A stretch of DNA of 25,342 bases. Origin: Pavlovales sp. CCMP2436. Lineage: Eukaryota > Haptophyta > Pavlovophyceae > Pavlovales. Positions 8,498 through 16,329 of this stretch are shown here, piece by piece. The stretch is from contig MU631888.1 in NCBI GenBank assembly GCA_026770615.1, forward strand, positions 53,398-78,739, read 5' to 3'. Made by a program: the position numbers and the translations under genes. Under the pieces are notes generated by a model. The model ran no database searches, was not told the origin of the DNA, and saw nothing but the letters and a program-made list of their open reading frames with translations. The first letter of the stretch is position 1; each line of letters starts with the position of its first letter.

Positions 8498-8977
8498 AGT
8501 ATACTCGGTAACACTCACTGAATCGACAGGGAGTAGAAGGTTTAGGGTGTAAGTCGATAATTTGGGAGCAGACATGCTCTCTGTTTCCAATTTCAGGCTG
8601 TCACCCAAGATGCAGATGCAGCCTGCTGCGATTGGTGTTGCTTGTGAGAACGAAAACTGCACGCCGAGCGACTTGTGTTCGGTGGTTGTCAATGTGTTTG
8701 GGAGCTTCAAATCGGCTACAAACGCGAGCGGGCTACCGTAAAGTCCTGGGTCAAATGGAAGAACTAGGTCTGCGGGTACGCCCGACGAGGGCTTTTTTAT
8801 TTCAAGTGTTTTTTTGGGATCGCGTGTCTGATTCTGATCTGTGGTGAAATCACTCAAACTTAGCAGCGTCACAGTGCTAATGGACGAAACGTAGGGGACT
8901 GAGATTGATGTTGTGCCAAGTTCCAAACCCGAGGAGCCACTCGATGCATTCAGCCGCCGTCCAAAAACATTTGCCAT
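8486..8977 (-). pseudogene. Fibre-like protein, N-terminal part
   Basis: I chose the ATG at 8977 (MANVFGRRLNASSGSSGLEL) because AAAAATATACC lies 26 bases upstream. The ATG at 9061 in the same frame would overlap the upstream gene. The sequence is rich in small residues and beta-prone (ISVPYVSSISTVTLLSLSD, FVADLKLPNTL), as in structural virion proteins. The frame ends TEYTIKF at 8486 because of a probable one-base loss at 8492-8495. With the two following parts, the ancestral protein would be about 690 residues. Location beside capsid genes supports a virion surface role. Confidence 0.5.
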
Positions 8978-9003
8978 TGCTTTGATGAAAGGTATGTCTA
9001 TAT

Positions 9004-9014
9004 GGTATATTTTT
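9004..9014 (-). promoter_or_regulatory. Promoter-like motif of the fibre-like gene
   Basis: On the minus strand AAAAATATACC ends 26 bases before the ATG at 8977, inside a ten-base A run and next to CATATAG. Confidence 0.45.
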
Positions 9015-9036
9015 TTTTGCGAGCCGTTCGCGAAGC

Positions 9037-10332
9037 CTATCGCGAACCGATCAAGGAACATTGCTCGTGCATGCCGAAGACCAACGAGATAGCAGCCCGT
9101 GCCCTTGGCGACTGAAGGTCTCCGTATTGCTCCTGAATCGGACCCAAAAGAGGAGCGTACGTCACCAGTCGCTGCCGCTGTGCCGCCGCATCTGCATCAT
9201 TTTTTGAAGGGAGCCTCCGCTGATCGCTTAGCTCCCACAACATTTGATACATTGCCGATGAAAAGTTAAGCCCCAATCGCTCGACCTCTGCCTGGCGCTT
9301 CATGATGGGCCGAAGATTTACGCCCCCTGTAGATTTTGATGGAGAATTGAAACCGACCTCTCGGCGCGTGCTAGGCTGGGCGACGGCAACTTGACCGGCT
9401 TGACCACCGGTTGTCGACGACGATTGAAAGTTGGGCGAACTCGGTCCTGCCGGCGTGGGTGGCGTGTATGTGAGCCGGGGTGGCTGCTGGGGAGCCGACT
9501 GAGACGACTGAGACGACATGGTATCAGCCTGGGGCGCGCGTACGAATCCCGGTGGGAGAGCTGGCCCCGAGAACGTTCGTGTCGTGCTCGCAGGCGCGGG
9601 AGGCATAAATGGACCTATCGTGAGCGATGGGTTGACCTGAAAACGCCTCCCCTCGCGTCGCACCTGCCGAGGTACCATCGCAAGCAGATTGGCGGACCCT
9701 CCCGGAGCCATCGGTACCATCTGAGCGGCCTGTACGTCCTGTGCCATCTCGGCCGCCTGGGTTGGTGTATAGGCAGGTTGCTGCATATAACCTGGTGGGA
9801 CCTGGGCACTCGAGTCGGGTACTGCGGGCGCTTGAGTGGTCCTCGGTGGCACTCGACTGTAGAACACTTGATCGCCCCTGCCTCCCGAGACGGCTCCTCG
9901 CGGAGCCATAAAGGGTGAGTTGGTGTTATTGAAGGGACGTTCGCGTCCGTTCAGCATGGGGGCCATGCGCTGCGGGATTATGGTGCGGTTGAGCACGGCC
10001 TCGCCGCGCGTGTTGTTCAGCATGTCGTCGTAAACTCCCGCATCGCGATAGGCATTAAATATGGTCTTTCTCACACGACTAGCACGAGGGAGGTCGAGAC
10101 GGGGCTCACTGTCAATTATCACAGGTCGCTTTGAGTAAACGAGCGGCTCCGAGAACGCGTGGTGACGTGGGCCAGTCATGTAGTCTGGTGCGATTTGACC
10201 GACCTTGAAAATTGGGTGCATCGCACCGTCGTATGGCTGCCCGTTGAGCAGGTAATGAGTTGATTTCTTACGAGGGTCACGTGAACCGTTGTCCATCAGT
10301 CGATCTCGGCTGAGTGCATCTACAGAGCTCAT
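9037..10332 (-). CDS. Disordered proline/glutamine-rich protein, probably structural
   Basis: This is an intact 431-aa frame from the ATG at 10332. The N-terminal ~130 residues look ordered and basic (DPRKKSTHYLLNGQPYDG, then PIFKVGQIAPDYMTG). The middle (about 130-330) is low-complexity, rich in Pro, Gln, Ser and Ala, and the last ~90 residues are helical (RQAEVERLGLNFSSAMYQML). It lacks Cys clusters, membrane helices and catalytic motifs. It lies between the ATPase and the fibre-like gene, and all three read leftward. A scaffold, core or DNA-condensing virion protein is possible, but I do not recognise a family. It is one of the few long viral frames with no visible lesion. Confidence 0.75.
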   Translation of the reverse strand: MSSVDALSRDRLMDNGSRDPRKKSTHYLLNGQPYDGAMHPIFKVGQIAPDYMTGPRHHAFSEPLVYSKRPVIIDSEPRLDLPRASRVRKTIFNAYRDAGVYDDMLNNTRGEAVLNRTIIPQRMAPMLNGRERPFNNTNSPFMAPRGAVSGGRGDQVFYSRVPPRTTQAPAVPDSSAQVPPGYMQQPAYTPTQAAEMAQDVQAAQMVPMAPGGSANLLAMVPRQVRREGRRFQVNPSLTIGPFMPPAPASTTRTFSGPALPPGFVRAPQADTMSSQSSQSAPQQPPRLTYTPPTPAGPSSPNFQSSSTTGGQAGQVAVAQPSTRREVGFNSPSKSTGGVNLRPIMKRQAEVERLGLNFSSAMYQMLWELSDQRRLPSKNDADAAAQRQRLVTYAPLLGPIQEQYGDLQSPRARAAISLVFGMHEQCSLIGSR

Positions 10333-10360
10333 TGCTTGTTGGTTTTAGTGTATGTGTACC

Positions 10361-10372
10361 CGATATTTATTT
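10361..10372 (-). promoter_or_regulatory. Promoter-like motif overlapping the ATPase stop
   Basis: On the minus strand AAATAAATATCG spans 10372-10361. It includes the TAA stop of the ATPase (10369-10367) and ends 28 bases before the ATG at 10332. Confidence 0.5.
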
Positions 10373-11156
10373 CCCACGGTAGGTCAGTTTGGCGAATTTG
10401 TTGTAGACTAGGGAACTTGATACATCCAGGAACATAAATTGATGTGTGTCAGCTCCTGGGCTGAAAATGTGATTGTATAGAGCTTGAAATTCGCTTTTGT
10501 CCCGGGGAACTAGCTCTTCTCTGATGCTTTCCAGTTCACGGAGATTGCTCACTCTGAATAAAAAAAGAGCAGAGATGAGCTTGCGGGTAAGCAGTATAGA
10601 GCGATACGTCTGAGTGATAACCCACACAGATACACGGAGGTGCCGTCTATTGCAAATGAGTTTCTCCAGAGCTGATCTTAGCGTGTTATCCTTCAGAGAA
10701 GCCATGAAATCATCGATAATAATCAATGAGTTTTGTTTTTTCCGAGATGCAACCTCTAGCTTCGTGATGATACGCTCAAGCGATTCCTTGTTCAATTCGT
10801 GATATACTTTATCGTGCCGTTGGAACGGACTGTCACTCATGCTCGCAAAGCTTGTCGCTGGCACGTACAAATGAACGTGGTCAAAGACGCCGGCATAGAC
10901 ATTTGGAGAAGTTTGCGTGAGTAGAGCTGTACTAAGGCTCGTTTTCCCGCTTCGTGGTGGTCCAATGAAATAGGCAAACATGTGCTGAGCAGGCAGGGGT
11001 GCCGGTATTTTACCTAACGCATTATCTACACTGAATCTTGGAATCGTCAGTCGAATGTCGTTGCTCTCCTCAAGAACGCGATCTGTTGAGTTATCGATCG
11101 GTGGGTCGTCCGAGGGCTCAGTGGTCTCGGTCTCGGGGGCCGTCTTGTTTTGTCAT
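10367..11156 (-). pseudogene. DNA packaging ATPase (A32/FtsK-HerA type), N-terminal frameshift
   Basis: The open part from the ATG at 10981 (204 aa) has Walker A GPPRSGKTS near its start, Walker B SLIIIDDF at about residue 85 and the sensor-like segment VSVWVITQTYRS, followed by an arginine-containing helix. This is the genome-packaging ATPase of PLVs, virophages and NCLDVs, which pumps DNA into the capsid. Walker A is too close to the start. The same frame is open further upstream and reads NDIRLTIPRFSVDNALGKI, as expected before the P-loop. An ATG at 11156 lies 10 bases after the motif AATAAATATCG and enters this frame if the C5 run (plus 11135-11139) is one base shorter. The full protein would be about 261 residues, a usual length. 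If 10981 is used instead, the protein is N-terminally truncated. Confidence 0.88.
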
Positions 11157-11166
11157 TAACCTTATA

Positions 11167-11179
11167 CGATATTTATTTT
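11167..11179 (-). promoter_or_regulatory. Promoter-like motif of the ATPase gene
   Basis: On the minus strand AAAATAAATATCG ends 10 bases before the ATG at 11156. This favours 11156 over the internal ATG at 10981. Confidence 0.5.
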
Positions 11180-11183
11180 ACGT

Positions 11184-11726
11184 TCACACGTAACGAATCG
11201 TGGTAGGCGGGCGTTCGTAGTATCTAACTGGCGGCGGCGGCGGCGGGGCCATTTCGATCTCAGCAGTCCTCACCGGAGCTACAGGGATCGCAACCGACTG
11301 AGTGGGTGGCTGGTTAGGCTGGTAGGGCTGGTAGGGCTGGTTAGGCTGGTTAGGCACCGTGAATCCGTATTTGTGGGCCAGCCGCATAGCCGTGGCATAT
11401 TCTTCAAGAGCGTCTTTCTCCCTTTTTTTTTCGTATGCCTCAGCGACTAGCAAGACTTTTGCATCTGCAAGAATTTGCACACGACGAGCGTTGGCAGCTA
11501 GGTAGTTCTTACGCTGTTTTTCGCTCGTAGCCCTCTTCGCCTTCACCGCTACTGGTGCGTCTGCCTGGGCCAACGGGACGGCTAACGGGACGGCTGGCGG
11601 GACGGCTAACGAGGCAACCGATACTAATGTGACCTCATTTGTGACGGGTGCGTGGTTTGACGGTGTTTCGCGGTGACCGATTGTGACTGTTGCCGGCTCC
11701 TCGGACACTTCTGGCTTTTTTTCCAT
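11184..11726 (-). CDS. Pro/Gln/Ala-rich 180-aa protein, unrecognised
   Basis: The frame starts MEKKPEVSEEPATVTIGH. A basic helical block (KAKRATSEKQRKNYLAANARR, about residues 63-83, then EKKREKDALEEYATAMRLAHKYGF) could form a coiled coil. A tandem NQP/YQP tract follows, then a P7 run and the end PPTTIRYV. The repeat is encoded by 'ggctggtta/ggctggtag' units at 11302-11350. The gene lies between the ATPase and the minor capsid gene and is transcribed leftward from a shared AT-rich control region. It is probably virion-associated or a DNA-binding accessory protein; this is inferred from position and charge only. Confidence 0.65.
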   Translation of the reverse strand: MEKKPEVSEEPATVTIGHRETPSNHAPVTNEVTLVSVASLAVPPAVPLAVPLAQADAPVAVKAKRATSEKQRKNYLAANARRVQILADAKVLLVAEAYEKKREKDALEEYATAMRLAHKYGFTVPNQPNQPYQPYQPNQPPTQSVAIPVAPVRTAEIEMAPPPPPPVRYYERPPTTIRYV

Positions 11727-11750
11727 GACAGCCGAGGTGATTACAAGATC

Positions 11751-11764
11751 TTTAAATATTTATT
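11751..11764. promoter_or_regulatory. Divergent promoter-like motif between 180-aa and penton genes
   Basis: TTTAAATATTTATT reads as AATAAATATTTAAA on the minus strand. It lies 24-27 bases before the ATG at 11726 on one side and about 40 bases before the ATG at 11804 on the other. Its near symmetry could serve both genes. Confidence 0.45.
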
Positions 11765-11803
11765 GGCTGATGTGTTTCATGTCGGTCTTGAAAGCGGAAA
11801 AAA

Positions 11804-12601
11804 ATGTGTGATAGGTCCATAAGGACCATGGTGCTACACCGTCTGTACTTATCTTCCGACCAAGCCGACCGATTCATCATAGATATCGATAGAACCGACT
11901 CTGTTACTTTCGATTTAAGCCCGGGTATCTCGCTGGCCGCCCGTGAAAACATGTATGTCCGCCTGGAGTCGGCGTCGATCCCTATCGTCCAGCCCAACGT
12001 CAACTCAAAAAATAACACCTTCGTACTGCTGTTAGCTGGAGATGTACTTTCAGTCGCTACGATACCTGTGAGCAACTACACAAGCGGAGAGTCCCTTGCC
12101 GAGGCAATGAATGCGATTTCGACCATGGTGTCGGCTGGTGTGAGTGCGAGCTACGATGCCTTTACAAATAAATTTGCGTTCACTCACAGTCAGGGCGGCA
12201 ACATTTCCATCGCGACAAACGAGACGACGACCGCCCACAAGCTACTCGGCATGAATCTAAACTTCAACTTGTTAATCCCATCGGGTGTACCTTCGCCCTC
12301 TCCGCGCATGGTGGACCTCGGTGGGGCTCGTTCGATCCTGGTCGCATCCGAGTCTTTTGAGCTTGGCGTTCAGGATTCGCTAAAAAGTGTTGGTGAAAAC
12401 ACAACTAACCTACTATCGTGCATCCCTATCTCGGTGGGGTATGGTGAGATACAGACATTTAAGAGCGACTCAGCCCCGTACATGAATGCTCGTCGTCGCA
12501 ATCTGAGCTCTGTGGTCATATCGCTCTTAGACGAGAACCAAGTACCCTATGACACTCAAGGACTGGGGTTCTCGGTCGTGGTTGATGTGATGGTCGACTA
12601 G
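11804..12601 (+). CDS. Minor capsid (penton-like) protein
   Basis: This intact frame has two candidate starts: ATG 11804 (265 aa) and ATG 11828 (257 aa, MVLHRLYLSSDQADRF). The latter looks like the usual N-terminus of PLV penton proteins, while the promoter distance slightly favours the former. FDLSPGISLAARENMYVRL, then SASIPIVQPNVNSKNNTF, and the C-terminal ISVGYGEIQTFKSDSAP and SSVVISLLDENQVPYD follow the pattern of the single-jelly-roll minor capsid proteins of PLVs and virophages. These form the pentameric vertices. It stands between the ATPase side and the major capsid gene, the conserved morphogenesis order. No disruption is visible. Confidence 0.82.
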   Translation: MCDRSIRTMVLHRLYLSSDQADRFIIDIDRTDSVTFDLSPGISLAARENMYVRLESASIPIVQPNVNSKNNTFVLLLAGDVLSVATIPVSNYTSGESLAEAMNAISTMVSAGVSASYDAFTNKFAFTHSQGGNISIATNETTTAHKLLGMNLNFNLLIPSGVPSPSPRMVDLGGARSILVASESFELGVQDSLKSVGENTTNLLSCIPISVGYGEIQTFKSDSAPYMNARRRNLSSVVISLLDENQVPYDTQGLGFSVVVDVMVD

Positions 12602-12620
12602 CATCTTTTCCGCCTTTATT

Positions 12621-12630
12621 GATAAATATC
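12621..12630 (+). promoter_or_regulatory. Promoter-like motif of the 114-aa gene
   Basis: GATAAATATC ends 25 bases before the ATG at 12656 and matches the viral consensus closely. Confidence 0.5.
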
Positions 12631-12655
12631 TATTGCACTGTTACATAAGCAAAAA

Positions 12656-13000
12656 ATGAGTTGGGGAAGATTCGCCCGGAGCGCTGCACGATGGGGAGCT
12701 AATGCTCTCCCAACTTTACAGCGATTTGGTCGGCAGTCGGGTAATTTTCTGAAAGTCGCTGCCGATGTAGCTTCTCGTATCGCCAAGACGGCCAGAACGG
12801 GCTTGACGGCTATCGAGAACTCAGAAATTGGTAGAGTACCGGGAGCTGGAGAGTTCCTAGGCTTTGGCCGCGATCTGCTCAACGGGCTCTCATCCGGCGC
12901 TAGAGTGGCCGGTCGTGTTGGCAATTTCGCTGCAGGCGTCGGGGACTCGAGAGAGCTTCGAGGTCTGACCAGCCAATTCGAACGAGCCGCAAATGGTTGA
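12656..13000 (+). CDS. Small amphipathic Gly/Ala-rich virion-type protein
   Basis: This 114-aa frame starts MSWGRFARSAARWGANALP. Basic amphipathic helices (RFARSAARWGANALPTLQRF; FLKVAADVASRIAKTARTG) are followed by a Gly-rich middle (GRVPGAGEFLGFGRDLLNG). The gene sits between the penton and major capsid genes, all on the plus strand. Small proteins of this kind in adenovirus-like lineages are membrane-active or capsid-cement proteins, as with adenovirus pVI; the comparison here is by composition and place only. The frame is intact, and a promoter-like motif lies 25 bases upstream. Confidence 0.65.
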   Translation: MSWGRFARSAARWGANALPTLQRFGRQSGNFLKVAADVASRIAKTARTGLTAIENSEIGRVPGAGEFLGFGRDLLNGLSSGARVAGRVGNFAAGVGDSRELRGLTSQFERAANG

Positions 13001-13018
13001 CGGCTTTTGACATATCTC

Positions 13019-13029
13019 AAATAAAAATC
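13019..13029 (+). promoter_or_regulatory. Promoter-like motif of the major capsid gene
   Basis: AAATAAAAATC lies 30 bases before an ATG at 13060 but 90 bases before the ATG at 13120. It could also act as a polyadenylation signal for the preceding gene. Confidence 0.45.
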
Positions 13030-13059
13030 TTGGGTCCTAATACATCGTAAAGAAATCAG

Positions 13060-14323
13060 ATGGAAGCCCTCCCCGACTTTTATCGCTAAGAACCACGTCC
13101 ACTCGCACCGCCCGCCGAAATGATTCGTCGTTATTTGACGCCTTCTACGGGCGGGGCTGCGCTTTCTGGAGGTCAGAAGGCGGAATTTTCGATGCCGTGC
13201 GGATTGCCAGGTCTGCACCTGGATGGATCGCAGACCGTACTTTCGTTCACTATTGACAACAACAACAACACTCCGATGGTGCTCGATGGCGGGGCGCAAG
13301 CTGTGATAAATTTGCTGGATGTGTTTCTTGGCTCCCAGCACATATCCTCGATTTCGGAGTACGGTGCGCTGTTCTCACTCACGCAAGACTTCACAACCGA
13401 TCTCGACAGCCTACGCTCGGGGGGACTGTTCGCGGTGTGGCTGATTACTCTGTCGCAGCAAACGATCCTGCCGCTATCGTGAGTTCTTATTACGATCGAT
13501 CTGGAGCCACCATTCCTGCCAATTCTTCGTTGACGGTCGCGCTGCCACTCATGTGCCCTCTCGGCACTCTGGCGATGAAGGCTGTGCCACTTTCTCAGCT
13601 CAACGAGAGCATTCGACTCGAGGTGAAGCTCAGTAGCCAGGTTGAGTGGGCCACTTTCGCCTCTGCCGCTGCGTGTACATCGGGTTGCAGCGTGAGCAAC
13701 TTGAAACTCCACGTCTCGGAGGTGCGCATCGACGGCAATGTCGAGACTGCAATGATCGAGGCTCTTGGTGGGGTGGTGACGGTTCCGATGTTTGATTTCT
13801 CTCACTACGGGTCCACGGTTTCGGCGAGTAGTGGATTTATCTCGATGCAAATACCGGTTCGGGTCAGTTCGGCCTGCAACATTTTCATCGTTTTACGAGA
13901 GAGCTCGGTAGCATCCCCGCATAACCGCAAGACCATTACATAAAGGACGAAGGCGGGGATGGTCGATTATCGGTTCCGCCTCGGAGCGATGGTGGTCCCG
14001 CAGTCCGCAATCGATTGCACGAACTCCGCAGCTGAAGCACGGTTTGAACTTTCTCGCACGTCCGGCGGTGGGATTGCGGACGCGGCTGCTCGATCCAGTG
14101 TCTCTGCGGCGCAATATCTCACGGATGGTTACGCAGTGGGCCTCTCACTCCAAGCTTTCCCACAGAGCGACTCGCTTTCGGATGGCGTCAGTACTCAGCT
14201 GATGCACGTAGTTTTCGAATCCAAAATCGCAGCCGACAATCCTGCCCTGTATGTCGACGTTTGGGTGTTCAGCACGAGAAAATCCTGGTCGCGCAGAACG
14301 GTCTGCTCACTTACCAATCCTAG
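13060..14323 (+). pseudogene. Major capsid protein (double jelly roll), multiply disrupted
   Basis: The best open start is ATG 13120 (MIRRYLTPSTGG), but ATG 13060 (MEALPDFYR) is in the same frame, broken by TAA at 13087, and fits the promoter spacing better. The N-terminal GLPGLHLDGSQTVLSF, then LDGGAQAVINLLDVFLGSQ and EYGALFSLTQDF are characteristic of PLV major capsid proteins, which build the icosahedral shell as trimers. The frame shifts at about 13433-13439 in a 'gtgtg' duplication and continues VADYSVAANDPAAIVSSYY. It meets TAA at 13941-13943, resumes in the same frame with YRFRLGAMVVPQ, and shifts again at about 14275 (A4 run) to finish ILVAQNGLLTYQS at 14323. The reconstructed length of about 400-420 residues is short but normal for small PLVs. 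This copy cannot make a full capsid protein as written. Confidence 0.85.
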
Positions 14324-14886
14324 TCCACCTATCTACCTTCCTAAATATCAAAAAAAAATCACCAAAAACATTCAAGACCCAGACCTACCAAGACCCACGA
14401 AGATCCCCGAAGACCCCGAAGACCCACTCCTTTAAGCCAAGACTTCCGTGTTTTCGTGTTTTCGTGAGTGTGCTATTCAGCGTAGCCCTATCTCCCAAAG
14501 ATGTGCTATTCGGGTAGCCCGCCTTAAACTTTTTTTTGCCCCGTCCTCCATGACTCCAGCCGGTCTCCAGTGATCGCCCAGGCTCCCGGTCGATCGCACA
14601 CACCTCCATGGTGCCCCCTGTGGCCGCCCGTCCGTCTACATCGACCTCTGGCGAGCGCTATCTCGATATCCAGAAATCCCTCATTTGCCAATGGTAGTAG
14701 TACCTTAGCCGAATGTGGGATTTTTTCATTTGGTCTTTGACGACGATAAACCGCCCGCGGAGGCCCCCCACGCCTACCACCCATCCACAGGGACTCCTGG
14801 CACACTCCCCGAGGTCGCCCCGTCGCGCCGCCGACCTTCCGGCCCCGCAAAGTCGATTTAGGCTTGTGATTTTATTCAAACACATA
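14324..14886. other. Non-coding region between capsid and GIY-YIG-like genes
   Basis: No convincing gene is present. The stretch holds an A9 run, C-rich 'aagaccc' micro-repeats (14370-14430), a doubled 'gtgctattc...gtagccc' (around 14469 and 14500) and a T8 run at 14530. It separates two converging genes and may hold their 3' ends. Confidence 0.5.
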
Positions 14887-15573
14887 TCAAATATTGCGCC
14901 CCCTATAGGTGAGCTGATATAGCGGTTCGGGACTGCGAGCGTCTCTTAATCTCCGAGTAGTTCCACCATCAACACCGATGACAGTGGCTCCACCTCCGCG
15001 TCTGATCACCTGCACCTTCCCAACCTGACGCACGTTGCGCCCCCACAGTCTCCGGGTGAGCACGTTTGGAATGAACGGTAACACCAAATCCTGGTTGAGC
15101 GATGTGTTCGAGCCACCCTGCTTCAGTATTCTTCCGGTTCCTCGCTCGAACGTGTACCATAACTCATCGACTGTTGTTCTTAGGGCTGCCAGCAACTGGG
15201 CGATCGCCGCGTGGATGTCTCCGGGTTCTCCGAGCCATCGTCTCCATTCTTTGTCTCGAGGTGGAGTCTCCCATCCGCTTTGTTCGCTAGCTAGGTTGAG
15301 CACACGTGTCTCGCGGGCGCGGACGAGCGATGGCGAGACTACCAGATACCCCACCAGGTCAAAGGAGTTGCCAGGTGCAGCGTGCGGCATGTAGTGGCTG
15401 TAGCCATTCATCGCCCTTGAAAAGATGTTGGTCGTCAACCCAAGTTTCACGAACGGGACCTCGCTCCATCCAGGCCAGATGACGTAGATACCGCTCACTC
15501 GTTTGCCGCTCACGTTTGCGTTTGCGAGTGCCCTCCCGACTTGCGTGGCGCGATCAACTGAATCTTCCATCAT
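14887..15573 (-). CDS. GIY-YIG-like endonuclease domain protein
   Basis: This 228-aa frame starts MMEDSVDRATQVGRAL. SGIYVIWPG (about residues 27-35), VKLGLTTNIFSRAMNGY (42-58), GYLVVSPSLVRARETRVLNL and the following WRRW resemble the GIY-YIG / T5orf172 nuclease fold. The first Tyr pair is partly conserved (GIYVI), the Arg lies in the SRAMN helix and a candidate Glu in RARE. Such nucleases cut DNA in homing, repair or recombination. Here the gene is the last one before the right end of the element, and its start has no obvious AATAAAnATC motif. The frame is intact. The C-terminal third (RRLWGRNVRQVGKVQVIRRG) is basic and may bind DNA. Confidence 0.6.
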   Translation of the reverse strand: MMEDSVDRATQVGRALANANVSGKRVSGIYVIWPGWSEVPFVKLGLTTNIFSRAMNGYSHYMPHAAPGNSFDLVGYLVVSPSLVRARETRVLNLASEQSGWETPPRDKEWRRWLGEPGDIHAAIAQLLAALRTTVDELWYTFERGTGRILKQGGSNTSLNQDLVLPFIPNVLTRRLWGRNVRQVGKVQVIRRGGGATVIGVDGGTTRRLRDARSPEPLYQLTYRGRNI

Positions 15574-15639
15574 CCGTCCTCTTTCTTGTTAGCCACCCCG
15601 GTATTTGTCTCCGTGACAGCCCGCCGCCCATGCCGCAAC

Positions 15640-15815
15640 ATGCGCCCTCCGTCGCGCACCCCCGGTCCCCAGCCCTTCCCGATTTCTGCGGCCCCCAGCC
15701 CTTCCCGATTTCTGCGGGCCCCAGCCATTCCCACGATTTTTTCGATGGCGGCGCTGCCCGCCCACCATGCCGCAACATATGGCGTCGTCGTCCATACCGC
15801 GACATGCTCGTGAAT
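15640..15815. repeat. Diverged inner copy of the terminal repeat
   Basis: The order 'catgccgcaacat', 'ccccagcc.ttcccgattt', 'ttttttcgatggcggcg' and 'catgccgcaacatatggcgtcgtcgt' repeats that of the right terminal repeat (about 16405-16545) in the same orientation, with many differences and an extra copy of the 'ccagcccttcccgatttctgcgg' block. It lies about 740 bp inside the right end. Confidence 0.75.
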
Positions 15816-15852
15816 CTCGGCATAAGTCCTGGGGCCGCAGAAATCGAAATAT

Positions 15853-15894
15853 AAGACCCTTAGACTCTACGATATCGTCGAGTCGAAGGGTCTT
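15853..15894. repeat. 42-bp near-perfect palindrome
   Basis: The two 21-base arms meet at 'cgatatcg' (15870-15877) and differ from perfect symmetry at only two paired positions. No loop is needed, so a cruciform or a dimeric protein site is possible. Confidence 0.85.
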
Positions 15895-15903
15895 CAAATA
15901 TGA

Positions 15904-15935
15904 TCGCCGCACGGGAATCCCGCTCGCTCAAATAT
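15904..15935 (+). repeat. Inverted repeat near the right end, copy 1
   Basis: About 32 bp around 'cgggaatcccgctcgctcaaat' match the reverse complement of 16164-16195 with few mismatches. A shorter relative occurs at 16246-16262. The AT-rich segment between the arms (15936-16160) contains no gene. Confidence 0.7.
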
Positions 15936-16163
15936 AACTCCTTTTGGCCTTTTCTTGATGCGTGCGGGTTTATATAAACTACAAAACATTCAGAACAGTC
16001 AGACGCCAGCTTGAATCCCTATCAGTCAATATAAACTACTAAAATAAATCTAGAGAAAAGAAACTTACACAGAATAAGAAAAAACGAAAATAATTCTCCA
16101 TGGGCCCCAGGTCGACCTCCTCCTGTGCGCGCACGCATACCCCCTCCCAGTACAAAGTAGTCA

Positions 16164-16195
16164 TATTTGAGCGGGCAGGATTCCCGTCGCGCGAT
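16164..16195 (-). repeat. Inverted repeat near the right end, copy 2
   Basis: This is the reverse-complement partner of 15904-15935 (core 'tatttgagcggg', 'attcccgtcgc'). The region 15936-16330 otherwise shows A-rich sequence and no coding. Confidence 0.7.
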
Positions 16196-16329
16196 CAAAT
16201 CGGAGCGAGTTAACTCGTCAGGGGGTCCTTCTAAACTCGCCACGCGATCATATTTGAGCGGGGTTTCTACCGAGTTTTAGCAGGGGGCCCGTTAGATCAC
16301 GATAGACCTCGATAGACCTCAGTTGCCCG

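Noticed and set aside
12616..13341. 241-aa minus-strand ORF
   Set aside because: It is antisense to the 114-aa and capsid genes, which carry the recognisable protein patterns.
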